64,000 nucleotides of DNA from Trametopsis cervina (taxonomy: Eukaryota; Basidiomycota; Agaricomycetes; Polyporales; Irpicaceae). The notes below the pieces were generated by a model. It searched no databases. It had not been told where the DNA came from and saw nothing but the letters and a program-made list of their open reading frames with translations. Shown here one piece after another: positions 1 to 13,100 of this stretch; position 1 is the stretch's first letter; every line of letters begins with the position of its first letter. Location: assembly GCA_022385755.1 (NCBI GenBank), contig MU278354.1, positions 512,805 through 576,804 of the forward strand, in the 5' to 3' direction. The position numbers and the translations under genes are program-made.

Positions 1-1389
1 TAAATTTATATGTTGGCATATATCGAGAGAAAAATGTAGAGTCACTTACCTTTCTACGCGCTTTCGTCGCGCCACCAGCGGGATGCTGGAGTTCAGCCAC
101 GAAAGCAGAGGTACGGCCGCCAACAGTGATCCATTTGATGGACGCTGGGTCACCCGAAGGCTAAGAGGCGAAATTCACTATGATGGCTAGGATGTACGGC
201 TAGCGGAGTAACTCACCAAAGTGAGGGTATGTTTCTTCTTCCCCTTACCCTTTTCCGGATGTCAATCTTATAGTACACTACATGCAATATGAAGGCGAAT
301 AAAGCTTACCCAACGATGCTTGAATAGCCAGTTCGATGGAAATTTAGTATCGTCTGCGTTGACTGCAACCGCAACTCTGCACACTTCCTGGGTATGGTGA
401 TGAAGAGCAGCGAGCTCATCCTCGCTGAGAGTATTGCATCTCCGTTCCGGGTGTATGCGTGAATGGTACAGGATCTCATCTTCAGAATGCATAAGATCGT
501 GAAAAAGGAGAGAATGTATATGGGTACCTGCAACCCAGTTCCCGACACCCGCGCTGAAGGATTGGTCGAGGAGGAGAGCCTTGATGGGGCAGCTTCGCTT
601 GAGAACAAGCCCTTTGAATTCGTCTAAGCCGGGCATGCTGAGGATAGGATCAAATCCCAGTGAAGAGATTGGGGGATCCGTGAGAGGAGATTCACACAGT
701 CTGATCCGACCAAGCCTCCTTGCATCAAGGAACGCGACCTCTGTGATGTCTCCTGTCGCTTTGTTCTTGATATGTAGTATGAACTGTATGGCAAGTTTGG
801 GAAGTATGTAATGTAAGCTATAATGAAGTTACCTTCATAAATCGTGGAGGCCAATCAGTAGAAGCCTTTTTTGGGGTTTCCTTGTAGTATGTGGCGAGTT
901 GACCCTTCACCTTTGCATATGAGATTAGGACAATGCCTTCTAAGATAATGAAGAGAAGTACCTGCAACATGCCCGTCATGCCAAAATGCATAACCGGCAC
1001 TTTCCCCTTACCATTCAGCTCCATATAGAACACCTTACCTGGCAATATAGCGAGAATGAACCTCAGCAGAGCACGCAACATTATATCTGTGAATGTCCTG
1101 CTGACCGTATCGTCCCACTGTCTTCACAGAGCGTCCCTTCAGTGTCTCAGCCTATCCAGGTTATAATTGGTCAAACATTCCAAAATAGATGTAGATCTGC
1201 CTACGAATTCCTGGTGACTGGTACCAGAATAAACGATCGTGTCCTCCACTGCCTCCACCTCGACAATGTTATTCCCTTCTGCTATGCTTCTGAGAAGCTT
1301 TGCCGCTCGTTCGACCTCTTTATATCAAGTTTTAAGCACATAAACAAAGTACATTATACACAGAGTAACATACCGGGTAATTCAGGCAT
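1..1389 (-). CDS. FPG1: Formamidopyrimidine-DNA glycosylase (Fpg/MutM, fungal type), 3' end outside window
   Basis: Base-excision DNA glycosylase/AP lyase acting on oxidised purines. The ATG at 1389 begins MPELP; a short intron then joins to EVERAAKLLR, giving the catalytic N-terminal MPELPEVER of the family. Further exons show the conserved stretch with MHFGMTGML (about 960-1050), the H2TH region around LLLDQSFSAGVGNWVA and ILYHSRIHP (about 440-570), and FKHRWGKGKGKK followed by GGRTSAFV (about 80-320). This C-terminal pattern is typical of plant/fungal enzymes, which lack the bacterial zinc finger. The last exon visible ends near 50 at a GTAAGT donor, so the C-terminus lies off the left edge. 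It is divergent from the MFS transporter, with 234 bp between the two start codons. The family call is firm; interior exon ends were placed by eye. Confidence 0.88.
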
Positions 1390-1623
1390 GACCGTCTGTG
1401 GCCACTGTGGTAGTTGCCATTTCGAGTGGGGAATGTGGCTTCAAGCGCCAGCGTTGTGGCGTTACGGCAGTGGCGGCGGGTCTCGGCCGATGAGCTGGTA
1501 ATCGGGATCTCGTCACATCGTGACTGGTGACTCGATCAAGGATGGAGTGGCACGATTTACCCGAGGGGCAAAACTCGACAACCAGTCTGTCACTGGTTTC
1601 CCTCGCATGCGTCGTTGCGAACC

Positions 1624-3791
1624 ATGGCTCCTCTCGACAAGCCTTGGGGTTTGCGTTGGAGATGTTCCTACTGGTACACAACATTCGGTAAGTTAACATG
1701 ATCCGCCAATTCTCACAGTAGGAGGTTCTAATTCCTCTTTCATTGCAAACAGTAGTCGGACTGGGTATATAATCCTTATAATGTGCAGTTTATCCTTATT
1801 AAAGCTGTGAATAGGTCTCCTGGTCGATCTCATGGTTTATACCATCATTGTCCCCGTCATACCCTTCCGTTTGCAAGACCTTGGGTATAAAGGTGTTTCT
1901 GGCCTAACCGGATGGATGCTTTTCGCCTATGTAAGGTTTTAATTACTCTGTGAGCATACACTATCCCGCTGACGTAGCGTATCTCCCGTAGTCGGCCTCC
2001 CTTGTAATATGTGTGTATGTTGCTCCTTCGACACCCCATAAGCTCACCTTTCAAAGCCACACTTCCTATTGCTGTCGTTTCGGAAAAGTACTCTAATCGG
2101 CAATACATCCTCATGCTCGGACAGCTCATTCTCATTGGAGCCCAAATCATGCTCATGGAAGTACGGCAGTATTGGCTAATGATAATCGCTCGGATATTAC
2201 AGGGTGCCAGTTCTTCTGTCATATGGGTCCTTGGCTTGGCTCTCGTGTTCGTTCAGATTTTTCTTCCCTCCGTTTGTATTTGACTGACCTATGTTTAGCT
2301 GTGATACGACTCCGGAAGCCATTATTGGTCGTGAGCCATGACATCTACCACTGTCATCATCTTATAACTTAAATATGGCCGGATGTAGGACAACTTGGTA
2401 TCGCAGTCTCTGGGTTCTCGCTAGGGCAAGTCTCACGTCTTTCACATGCCCTGATCTCCTGTTGATTGTCTCATTGACTGCAGTGCATTCATCGGACCTC
2501 CGGTCGGAGGCGCGCTCTATGCTAGATTTGGTATCCGCGGTCCCTTCATCTTCTCAACTCTCGTCACTGTAGTCGATTTGATTGCCCGGACCTTGATCAT
2601 CGAACGAAAAAATGCGCTGCTCTACGGCGTAGACCCGGCCGCTCTTCCTTCCTCAGAAGAAAAGGCGTCAGGCCCAACAGATCTTGAAGGAGACAAGAAA
2701 GCTGAAAAACTATCTGGCCAAATCGCAGATATAGCCTCCAAGCCTAGCGATAATACTGAGGACTGTATACAGGCTTCAGAACACACAGTCGTCTCCCTGT
2801 CTCTTCTAGAGGTGCTTAAGGTTCTGACTAAGTCAGTCCGCGCAGTAACTGTGGTGTACAATACCCTCGTCTACGGGTACGTCACTGGTTGTATCCCCCG
2901 TTATTATAATTTCTTGACTGATACGATCAAAACAATCCCAAGGATTGCGTACTGCAGCCAGGAGCCCGCTCTACCTCTGTATTTACAGTCCCGATGGGGT
3001 CTCAACTCTTCGAAAGTTGGTCTCGTCTATCTCGCAGGCGTTGTTCCGACGTTGGTCTGTACGTTTCTAATGTCCTATAACTACGGAGTTGAGATCACTC
3101 ACGTCGTTGGTGATCAGCTGCTCCTGTAGCCGGTTGGCTGTCGGATACGAAAGGGCCAGAATGGATATCCACTATATCGTTTATCGTAGGCATACCGTGG
3201 TGGGGCCTCATCGCTATTCGCGGATCCCTCGCGGAGTTCATTGTGTTCTACGCCATTCTAAGTATGCATCCCTTATTCCGGGACTCCGAGAAACTAACGG
3301 ATTACACAGATTTTTTCACTGCGGCTATACTATCGCCTTTAAGTGCAGAGCTCGCGTCGATTGCCAGGTCGCACGAAGGAGTTGGATGTGCGTGCGTCAT
3401 ACTCATGATGATGAACTCGCCGATAACCTACACCCTTCCCAGATGCCCATGTCTACGGGGCTTTCAACATGGCTTTTGGTGTAGGAGCTGCATGTACGTA
3501 TCTTCACTGCCAATCAAAGCACGCACCCATGTTGACTTCCAATGCGCAGTGGGTCCTATAATTGGCGGTCAGGTGTGTTTCAGCCTTCATCTCGCCGACC
3601 AATTGCTGATTGCCTGTTAGCTGTACCAACACCTTAGGAAAGGGTGGTTAGCGATAAGCATGATTGCAGTGGGTCTCCTGACAGTCTCATCTGTGCTGGC
3701 TTTCTGCTTTACAGGCAGCATACCTCTTTCGAGGCGTCTTCTACGGCAAGAAAAGTCGACCTCCCCACCGGCGCAGTCCGATGCAGACTAA
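1624..3791 (+). CDS. MFS transporter, DHA1/vesicular amine transporter-like
   Basis: Twelve-helix major facilitator, probably a proton-coupled drug or metabolite exporter. The first exon (MAPLDKPWGLRW, from ATG 1624) is followed by many short introns. Conserved pieces in order: VDLMVYTIIVPVIPFRL (TM1), LPIAVVSEKYSNR (loop 2-3), LGQLILIGAQIMLM, MIIARILQGASSSVIWV, CDTTPEAIIG, the TM5 motif IGPPVGGALYARFG, then a long charged central loop (about 2600-2800) and the second half beginning with LPLYLQSRWGLNSSKVGLVY. TM10-12 include GAFNMAFGVGA and GPIIGGQLYQHL. The last clear TM ends near 3720 and is followed by a Ser/Pro tail to the TAA at 3789-3791. Substrate cannot be inferred. It converges on the histidine kinase gene. 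Confidence 0.82.
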
Positions 3792-4105
3792 TCACCAATT
3801 ATCCGGTACACAGTATGGACATCACTAGTGAGCGCGTACGTGGCGATAATGATGATTGTAAGTAGAACCATAATAGACATGCACGATGGTGAAATTGTAG
3901 GATGTAGGATATAGAAGCATGGGTATAGGGGAATAGAAAATATCACAGTTTCTGTACAGTAAACAATAAAGCCATTCAGTTCACTTGAAGATCTAGGATA
4001 CAGATGGATGATTGGATGCAGGTGAATGCAGATGCAATGCAGCGGTATACGACAGATGATGTGTGATAGATCGGGAAATCAAAAGGTTCAGCATATATAT
4101 GAAAA
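3792..4105. other. Convergent intergenic spacer, no gene seen
   Basis: AT-rich spacer between the stop of the MFS transporter and the stop of the class X histidine kinase. It presumably carries both 3' UTRs. I see no convincing coding, RNA or repeat structure. Confidence 0.6.
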
Positions 4106-7100
4106 TCAGGAGTTACTGGTATTGTCGTGGTCTGGTGGCTTGAGGACCGGAGGGGTGTCAAACATGCATAATAAGGATACGAGGTCACCTGTTGGGGACG
4201 GTGAGAACAGCACACAACAGCAAGGGAGAAGACACGTACTTCTTCTTAGCGGCTTGCTCAAGAAAGCATTCATACCGGCGCTGAGACATAGTTGCTTCGT
4301 TGATTCTTGGCAATCGGCGCTCAACGCGACGACTAGAGGCGAATAGGTAAGAATACTGCTGGTTCGGAAGAGGACGAATCTCGTTACTTGGCATAAGAAC
4401 AGGAGCTCGCCGCTTGTTCTCCAAAACCCGAATCCTTTTGCAGGCTTCAACGCCGTCGCAAATGGGCATATCTGATAGCGTATTCATTAGGAGTCCACGG
4501 GTGCATTCATATTAACGCTTACGATGATCAAACAATGCAACGCTGAAGTAGCCAGGCTCGTGAGACTCCCATTCTATTGTTCGGGTTAGGACTTAAGAAC
4601 CAGACAACGATACTGCGCAATTCACCGTTGATAGCCTCTTCGCCGTTCGACGTTGCAATCACATGAAGATCAAATCGCTCCAGTTGCTTGATGAGGAGCT
4701 TTTGTGCAACAGTATTATCTGAAGCATATTGGTTAGGAAATTTTTATGTTGGCGAAGATAGTTTGCCTACCCTCAGCTATGAGTATGTTTCCAAATAGAG
4801 TGCGTTGTTCCAGAGCCCGTTGTTCTTCGGCTTGGGTGCCAAGACCAACTACTGGCGTGTAAGTCTGTCCAGGGTTCTTCAAGATGGCAAGTGTATGCAG
4901 TAGTCGTGCTCTTCGAGGCGGCTTGGTCATTCTGACAACCCCAGGGATCTCGCTGTTGAAAGCTGAGTGACCTGTAAGAGAATCCGTAGTAGGCGTGTAA
5001 AGATGTAAGAGCTTTGTGTCTTTCAGAGGATCCGCAGGTATCTCGTGCAAGAATCTTGCTAATTCGTCTGCACGTTTCTCCGACTGGTGGTCGAGCAGAA
5101 TGAAGTCTAGCGGCGGGTGCACTGTGCTGGCATCGCGAAGATACTCCCTAGCTTCGTCTGTGGAAGATACTGAGCTAACGAAAAACCCACTGAGCATCGT
5201 GCCTAATAGAGAGGCAGTCGCCGGCGACTGCGACACGACCAATACTCTCAGTGCATGTGGCTTCATCAACTGCAGTTTCAAGCGGTCCATTTCGGACAAC
5301 GCCTGCGGAATACGGTCAATTACCGCCTTGTGAATCATATTTCGACACTTACCTCCTTTGACTCGTCGCTCTCACAAACCTTTACCGGTATTGTGAACCA
5401 AAATACGGATCCTTTGCCAAGTTCGGACTGAACCCCGATAGCCCCACCCATTAGCTTCACTAGCTGGCGTGAGATAGAAAGACCAAGGCCAGTTCCGCCA
5501 AATCTTCGTGTGGAAGAGTTATCTGCCTGCTGAAATGGTACAAATAACAAATCGACGTCACTGTGTACTCGAAGTTAACAGATCCATTTGGAAACGGTTA
5601 GGTCTAGCAGACTAACCTTGGGCTAAGCCCAATGCCAGTGTCCCTAAAAGAGGTCAGGTCGTGCATTGGGAAACGAAAGTAGCGGTCTTACTGGATCACG
5701 AACTTGAGACTCGCTTCGCCAGTCGGGGATGTCATTGCACGGTCGACGGAGCAAGTGACTCGTATAAAGCCACTTGCAGTGAATTTTACGGCGTTACCAA
5801 TAAGGTTCATAAGCACTGCGAAGATGGTGAATATCCGCGGTCATTTCGTAATGCTTGTCACTGACCTTGTCGGATACGATCGTAGTCCGCCGTGACCCCT
5901 GCCATATAATGAGATAAAAATATTTTGGAATGAATAGAGGTACGCACATGGTGGCACATCAGGCTCGATATTGAATGAAAGGTCGAGCTTCTTTGCGGCC
6001 ATGGGAAGTAGTAACTCCATGCAGTCCTACCAAAGTATCAGGATCCGACAGCTGTAAAGAACCATTGATATGTACCGCGATGATGTTCTCGACAGGGAAG
6101 GACGAAAATTCGAGTTTCAAGGCTAACAGGGGATCAGCTCATAGGAGGTTTGATAAAGGATCAGTTTCGACGAACCGGAAGCCTCAAGTTTACTGTAGTC
6201 CAAGATGGAGTCGATGATCTATGCTTCGTATTTAGTACATGGCTCCCCGCGAATAACATGATCAGTACCTTAAGGAGTAATTCGCAGGATTGCTTTGCTG
6301 TGGCGACTGGACTTTGCGTAAGCTACAGTCTGTGAGAAATAAAGAATTCTTACCAATTTCCCGCTGACCCATATTCAACTCCGTCCCACTCAGGATATCC
6401 AAAAGGCCATAAAACGAACTGCACGCCAGTTCAGCACATCGTTGCATAGAGGGCTGGATGATTATTACCTGAAAGGTGTACGCAGTTCATGGCTCATCGA
6501 CGCCAAGAAATTGCTCTTGATCTGCACGGCACGGGTAAGTGATATACTGTGAAACATGAACGTGTTCTTCGCACCTTAGTTGCCTTCAGAGCGTCTTCTC
6601 TACTCTTCCGCGCAGCTTCTAACGCTTCCTTCTGACTGGCAATCATCTTGAGGTTCTCGCGCGTGCCCGTTTGTACCGATCGGAATAGCAGCGCATTTGA
6701 TATACCGATGCTAGCTTGTTCGCACAAAAGGGTAAGCATAGTAACGGTATTTAGCGAGAATGCATATTTGGATGCAAGATACACAGCCCCAAATGTTTGC
6801 CCGCGATTACTGAAGATCGGTAAGCAAATGATCGACCTATGCACACTCTCCCGCGCTTCAGTAGCAAATCGAGGCTCGGAAGAAACGTCTTCCAGGAAAA
6901 TCCGAGCCTTGGTGTTCAACGCTAGGAATATAATAAGCACAACAACCCTCCGCAGTCCTATCGTACTTACCGTGCTGGATTGCCGCGCGCTGCAAAGGGT
7001 CCGTGATTGCCCGTATTGGTATGGGGTTCCTGAGGTAGATTATTCATAAGCTATGTGTAAAGCGGCTCAACAGGTGGCCACTCACTCGTGAACCTGGCAG

Positions 7101-10100
7101 GGTTCAGGGGGTATCATACTCGTAGCTACTGTGTAATCTCCTGCTTCACGGGCGATAACAACACACGTGCTTTGGCTACCAGAGTTTTCTGATTTCAATT
7201 GTAAGCTCCAAAAGACATAACAACGCCACCCGAGTTCACTCACCAGTCACAATCTCAGTCAGTGACTGAAGAGCCAAGGAAAGGTTTATATCCCGAGAGA
7301 TCTCTTTGCTCCATCTGAGAATGGAGGCTAGGTCGGCAGACGTCAACTTGTTTGCAGCGTCCTCCTCCGCTGAAGGCGGTTTATTGCTCTGGAGGAAGAT
7401 ATCCTCCTCTGCCACCGTAGAGGATGGGCTTGTGCTGACCACAACGGCATCAGTCTGAACGGCAACATCTGATGCAAAGATATGGCGCTTGAAAGGTGGT
7501 GAAGAGAGCTCAGCCACGAGTGATGAAAGGTGGTTCCTGTAACGAATTAGGGACAAGGAAGTGCACAGCATGCGTAGATCTTACACAATGCCACGGGCGC
7601 CCCACTGTGACTGCCGAGATATGCCTCGCCTCTGCAGCTCAGTACCGAGACCCTCCACTCCTTGGCGAACGAAGTGGGTTCCTTGCTGTGCATGAAATTT
7701 ATTGAAGAGGATCAAGCCATGAAGCCGAAAGATGACATACCAAGAATAGACCAAGACCTTCTTCGAGGAGCCAGTCGTTGTTCACAGCAAGTCTGCCAGT
7801 ATGTTCAGTATATACGATGACGGCTTTCTGCAACACCTACCCAATTGCTACATCGTACAGCTTAAAAGCATCAGGGCTATTTGCGAGCGCTGCTACTTCC
7901 GCATCCTGAGACGTTTTCAGTCATGGCTGTGGGGGCTGGGGGTAATGGAACATACCACAAGTGCAATCCAGGTACTGTTATTGACTGGACTTGGTGCAAG
8001 CCACCTGTAGAAACGTCAGAATGCACGAACGATAGCAGAAAGTAGGAGCACTTACTTCCTGAGATATATTTGATTCGCTTCAATCTGCTTCATGTACGAG
8101 TCGTGCGTTTCCTGGGGTAACTTCCCATTGCGAATGCATTCTATTAGGGCCAAGCTATGGAAAAATAGCCCATACCGTACATGGCGATGACTAGGCCGGT
8201 CAACAGTCAGCCGCGATTTCTACATTCGAACAGAGCAAGAGTATCTTACTTGGGGTGTTTATCACGTGTCTGGTACACCGAAAATCCAAGTTCGGCTGCT
8301 GCTGCGGAGAAGCCTAGGCAATATAGGCCAGCAATCTAGAAATACATAAATCACAGCGGTCCAATGGGGTATCCAAACTGGCTGTACCTTGAATGAATTG
8401 TACCTAGACACTACGTGTAAGCGTAACATGAAGCATAGTTCGTAGGTACTACTGACCAATTCATGGTAAGCTCCAAGTTTCCCGACTGCGCTGTCGTAGC
8501 AGCCAGATAATCCTTCTCATTGAAATCTTCGGTGTCGAAGGCGGTTTCGGCAGACGTAGCAAGCGTCTGTCCAGCAAGCGCCCTGACACAGTTCAGATGA
8601 GCTATGGCAAAAAGTTGAGTTGCACTGCGGGAGCGAGTAGGGTAAGACATACACTGGCAGAACGCCACCAAATCTCCGTTCTGAGACCACAGGGACACAT
8701 CGTTGAGGGACTAATCTCCAATGAGCTCCAGATTCACGCCATATTGTGTTCAAGAACGAACCTCTTCCGCTGCTGGTATGAGTTCACTCACTGTATAGGC
8801 CATATGAGTATTCACAAGTTAATGATCAATACAGTGCGTGATTTCACTTACAATGATCACAGACGTATAGTCGCTGCGAAATCAGATGTAGACTAGCAAA
8901 ACTGCAGTACAATCTGACGAGATATGTCAACAGACAGTGAGAGAGAATGACACCAACGGAGTGCGTACCTATCACCGGCACTCTGGCCGTACTTCAGAGC
9001 GTCTTCGAGCCTGGGTATGTTTGCTCGGATGTGAATAGCATCATATCCCGAAACTAGGGGTGTATACAGTAGAAGCGATCGACTGCCGCAAAATCAGATA
9101 GACCACTACGCTCAAGGCAAAGAACTTACCATTTCTCGTGGCTCGACCCATATTGATCGGCTAGACGTAGCGCAAGTCTTCCCAGGTCAGCTGAGAATTG
9201 ATAAAGTTCTCGCCTTTCGGCAGCAGCTGATGTTGTGTCAGATCCAAGGTAGGGCGCACGTGCGGGGAAAACGTACCGCCAAGAGCCCAAAAGAACCCCA
9301 ACGCGGTCCCTGGGCACATGCCCGACCTGAAAATCAAGCGGTAAGAGCGATGCACCAAGTCTCGTGCAGGTGTGCTCACCGTAGCGCAAGCCGGATAGTC
9401 TTCACTCAACAATCAGCATGATATTCAACGTTCTGGTCGTCACGCGTACCGTTAACCCTATCACATCGGCAAAGCCTTCGCCTGTACTCCAGTATGCATT
9501 GGTACCTATGAATTGGTGAGCAGTCATTCTCCTGTGCCATGTGCGAACGTACCTGCGTCATTCAACAAAGCAATCGCCAAGTCTGCTCGGGCATCACGGG
9601 CACGAGGGATCTTGAGTATCTCGTCGAAACCTATCGCAAGGATCTCGTCCTTCACTTGCTCAAACATCGTGTCTGCTTCGTCGCGGGTGGGAGAAGGATT
9701 GACTTCCACTCCGAGCAAGTGCAGGCCCTCGATTGTATCATTCAACGCAACCGCGTAGTTACCTTTCATGAATTGGTTTCGTGCTCGTATACGCAAAATC
9801 TGTGCTTTTATGTCCTTTGAGGCCGCTTGCGAGAGACATTCCTCCACGTAAACATTTGAGCGCTGGTACTCCCCTACGGAAAGTAAGTAAGAGATAAAGA
9901 AGTGAGGGTGTTCATCTTGACCTTTCCATGTTGAAAGCCTAGTAGAACAATATCAGTCATGGTCAAGTCAACCCCAATCCAAATTGAAGCTTACTCTGCC
10001 ATCTTGAGGTACAGCTCCATCGTTCTACTGAAAGACGTGTGCCAAGGATCATCGTCCAAGAGGGACAGTGCATTCGAATACGATTGTAAAGCCAACTAAA

Positions 10101-13100
10101 TAGGGTGAGTACTCGAGAAACGAAACTGAACATATTGTGATCTCTCACCTCATGAGCGCCACGCGCACGGGCTGCATCGCCAGCATCAATGGACAGATTG
10201 AGCAGCTCATCACGTTTCTGGTGCTCTCGTAGCAGTGGTAAACACCTGATATATATGATAGGTCAGCCAAAGCCGCAGTCGACGCACAATGATATAACTT
10301 GCCTCTTTGCATGCTCAGCAATTCTATAAATGTCAAGGTTCTCTTGAAGCATCATGAGGATTATCTGCGCATGGTGGTCAGTCGAGTTCCAAGCGGCCGT
10401 AAAGGCTACTGAACATACCCTGAATGACATCTTTGCGATAACCCCCTCGGGGAGGGCAAAAGCTTCAGCTTGTGCGGTTTGTCTAAATCGATCATGTGTG
10501 AAACTGCACATATCGCGCGCTCGCTGGACCAACCAGCCCTCTTGGATGGCCATTTGCAGACCACGCATCGAGCCACGGGCAGTACTTGCCATTGGGTCGG
10601 TTGTGCGGGCGCTGGGGACCAGCCACTGCTCATCGGAGTCGTCCCCGCTGCTGCTTCCACTGGAGTCTTCCCAATCCATCATAAGTGCTACATCGGTCAC
10701 TTTGAACCTGGAATGCAAGAAGGTTGAGCAATGAAACAACGGGAGCGTTTAACTTCCTTACGATGCGCCAAAGAAAGAGGCCCATATAAGATACTTCTGG
10801 GCGTCCTCGTGAAGTTCGCGTAACTGCGCTACAAGGAATGAGATATCATTTGGGTCTGTCTCCAGCCGCTTCTGAGCGAGGTTTGTTTCTATGACCTTCA
10901 GGTCGTACTTCCAATTGTTAAGTTGCCAGTCGTACATGATCTGCAGAATCATAAGAAACATCAATATGATAAAGACCGTCAGGAACATACCACCCCTTGT
11001 CTCTGTAGAGTCATCAAGATGTTTCGCAGCGAGAACGCATTTCCTAGGGAAGCCGCATAAAGCATGCGCGAGAGTGTCTGCGTTTCTTCCTTGGAGCGTC
11101 GTAACGTCCTAGATACCAATGAGGAAACAGCCGAGAAGCTAAGCGGCTCCAGAGTTATCCAGGTTGCAGCACGGCTGGTGAACATGCTGCGAAGTTTGTC
11201 AAGTACCTCCCTGATGCAACCGTGAGTTGGAGTGACATAGTGCACACATGACGAAGTGTTACATACACATTATCTGAACGCACAGTCCCAAAGATAAGCT
11301 GTAGATAAGCGTGGACTGTCAATAATACCGCGACCTATATCGAGCACTACACTTACCGTTCTACTCCTCGAATTGACGAGCGCTCTAATTAAGTCCAGTG
11401 ATCTGTGAAATACCAATTGTGATCAACGTCTTGCAGCGAGGCATCAGATCGAGGCTCACGAGTCCGGCGCATCCTGTAAGTCGTCCAGGAATAATGCAAA
11501 TAGCCTTGTCTCCGATAACACCGCAAACACGGTCTCGACCAGCGCTTCGAATCTCGCCCGCAGCTCGTGTGTCTCGAGCGCTTCTTGAGGAATATCTAAT
11601 GAGATGTTAAATAGCGCAAGGATGTCCTTTAATTCGGGGACGCCTTCGTACAACAACGGCACATTCTGAAGTTGAGGGCCGAGGCGAGCTCGCAGCGTTG
11701 TCACAAATCGATGGAGGTCCGTATGGAAGACTATTAGTTGACGTAGAACGGACGACATACAGGAAAGCTGGGGAGGGAGGTCAGGGCATGCCTCATTCGA
11801 GAAGATGACTTGCTCACTAGTGTGGCGAAAGGGGCAGGCTCTGAGTCTTGGAATTTGGCTTGTCCCCAAAGTCCATGTGCTGATTATAAAACCGTAATGA
11901 GCGACGCGAATTCCTTTCAGTCCGTTCCACACTTACATCGCCATTTGGCTTGCTGCGCAAGAATAAGAGTACTCTTTCCCGCGCTGAGATGGTATTCAGT
12001 TCAGCGACTACTTTGATGCTGCTCCCAAACATACCCTGGCGGTCCGACAACAATAACGGCATGGGTCCTCGCACGACGTGAGGATGGTCCAAGAGCTGCA
12101 CGGCGTAGCATATCGCTGCCAGAGACTGATGTGGGTGAATTGAGTATGTGTCATATAATTGTGGTGCGCTCGGACTGACGCTGGCTTTGAGCACTCTCGA
12201 GGCCTTGGCTTCCACCAACGCCACTCATCAGGGAAGTTGCTGGCGTCCAACCGCTTTGGCTACCACTTGCATATTGTCCCATACCCCCGTGCATCGGAAC
12301 AGGACTCGACGCACCAGCACCAGCTACAGGCATATTACTGCTGCTTGGGGACATAATATTGTCACTCTTTGAAGACCCAGACTCTGCGTCGTCTGCTGTG
12401 CCTGTCACGTGGCTTGCAGAAGAACTAACCACGAAAGAGCCATTAGAAGTGCCGAGCTGCCGCGAATAACTCGTTGAAGCATGTCGTATGACATTGCGTA
12501 TAGTCTCGAGTTCCTTCTCACGGCCGAACTATATTCCGAGGGTTAATAATTCCAGTAATGGCTTCACATCATGACTATGCTGACGAAGCATGACGTACCA
12601 ATGATGACGGAATTGTGAAATCCTACACATGTGTAAGTTGATGATGTTTGTGTGATCAAAGTAAATGCTCACCGTGTACCTGTCCTGAGTACAAATGTCG
12701 AAGTATGGTATGAGCTGTACGACTATGGTAAGTCCCAGCAACACAAGAGTAAGAACAAGGATCACCTCGGAGGAGGTCTGCTCGGTAGCTACAGACACAG
12801 AGGTCAATAGACGTGCTTGACACTGCTGTAGATCGGCCATCAGGCCGTGTGCACTCTGGTACCGCAGGTCGGGAGCCTTGGCGAGAAGCTAAGATAGGGA
12901 GTGACTTTCAATCAGGATAACATGAGATATAGAACGATACGCTCAGCGCACCTTGTCAATTATCATTGCCAGTACTTGAGGCACATCCCTCCGTACTTCA
13001 TGTACGGGCATTGGTCTCTTCTGTACGATCGAATGTAGTAGTTCTAAGGGCCCTCCCTCAAACGGTAAGACGCCTCGTCCGACAAGGAGTGTCCAAAACA

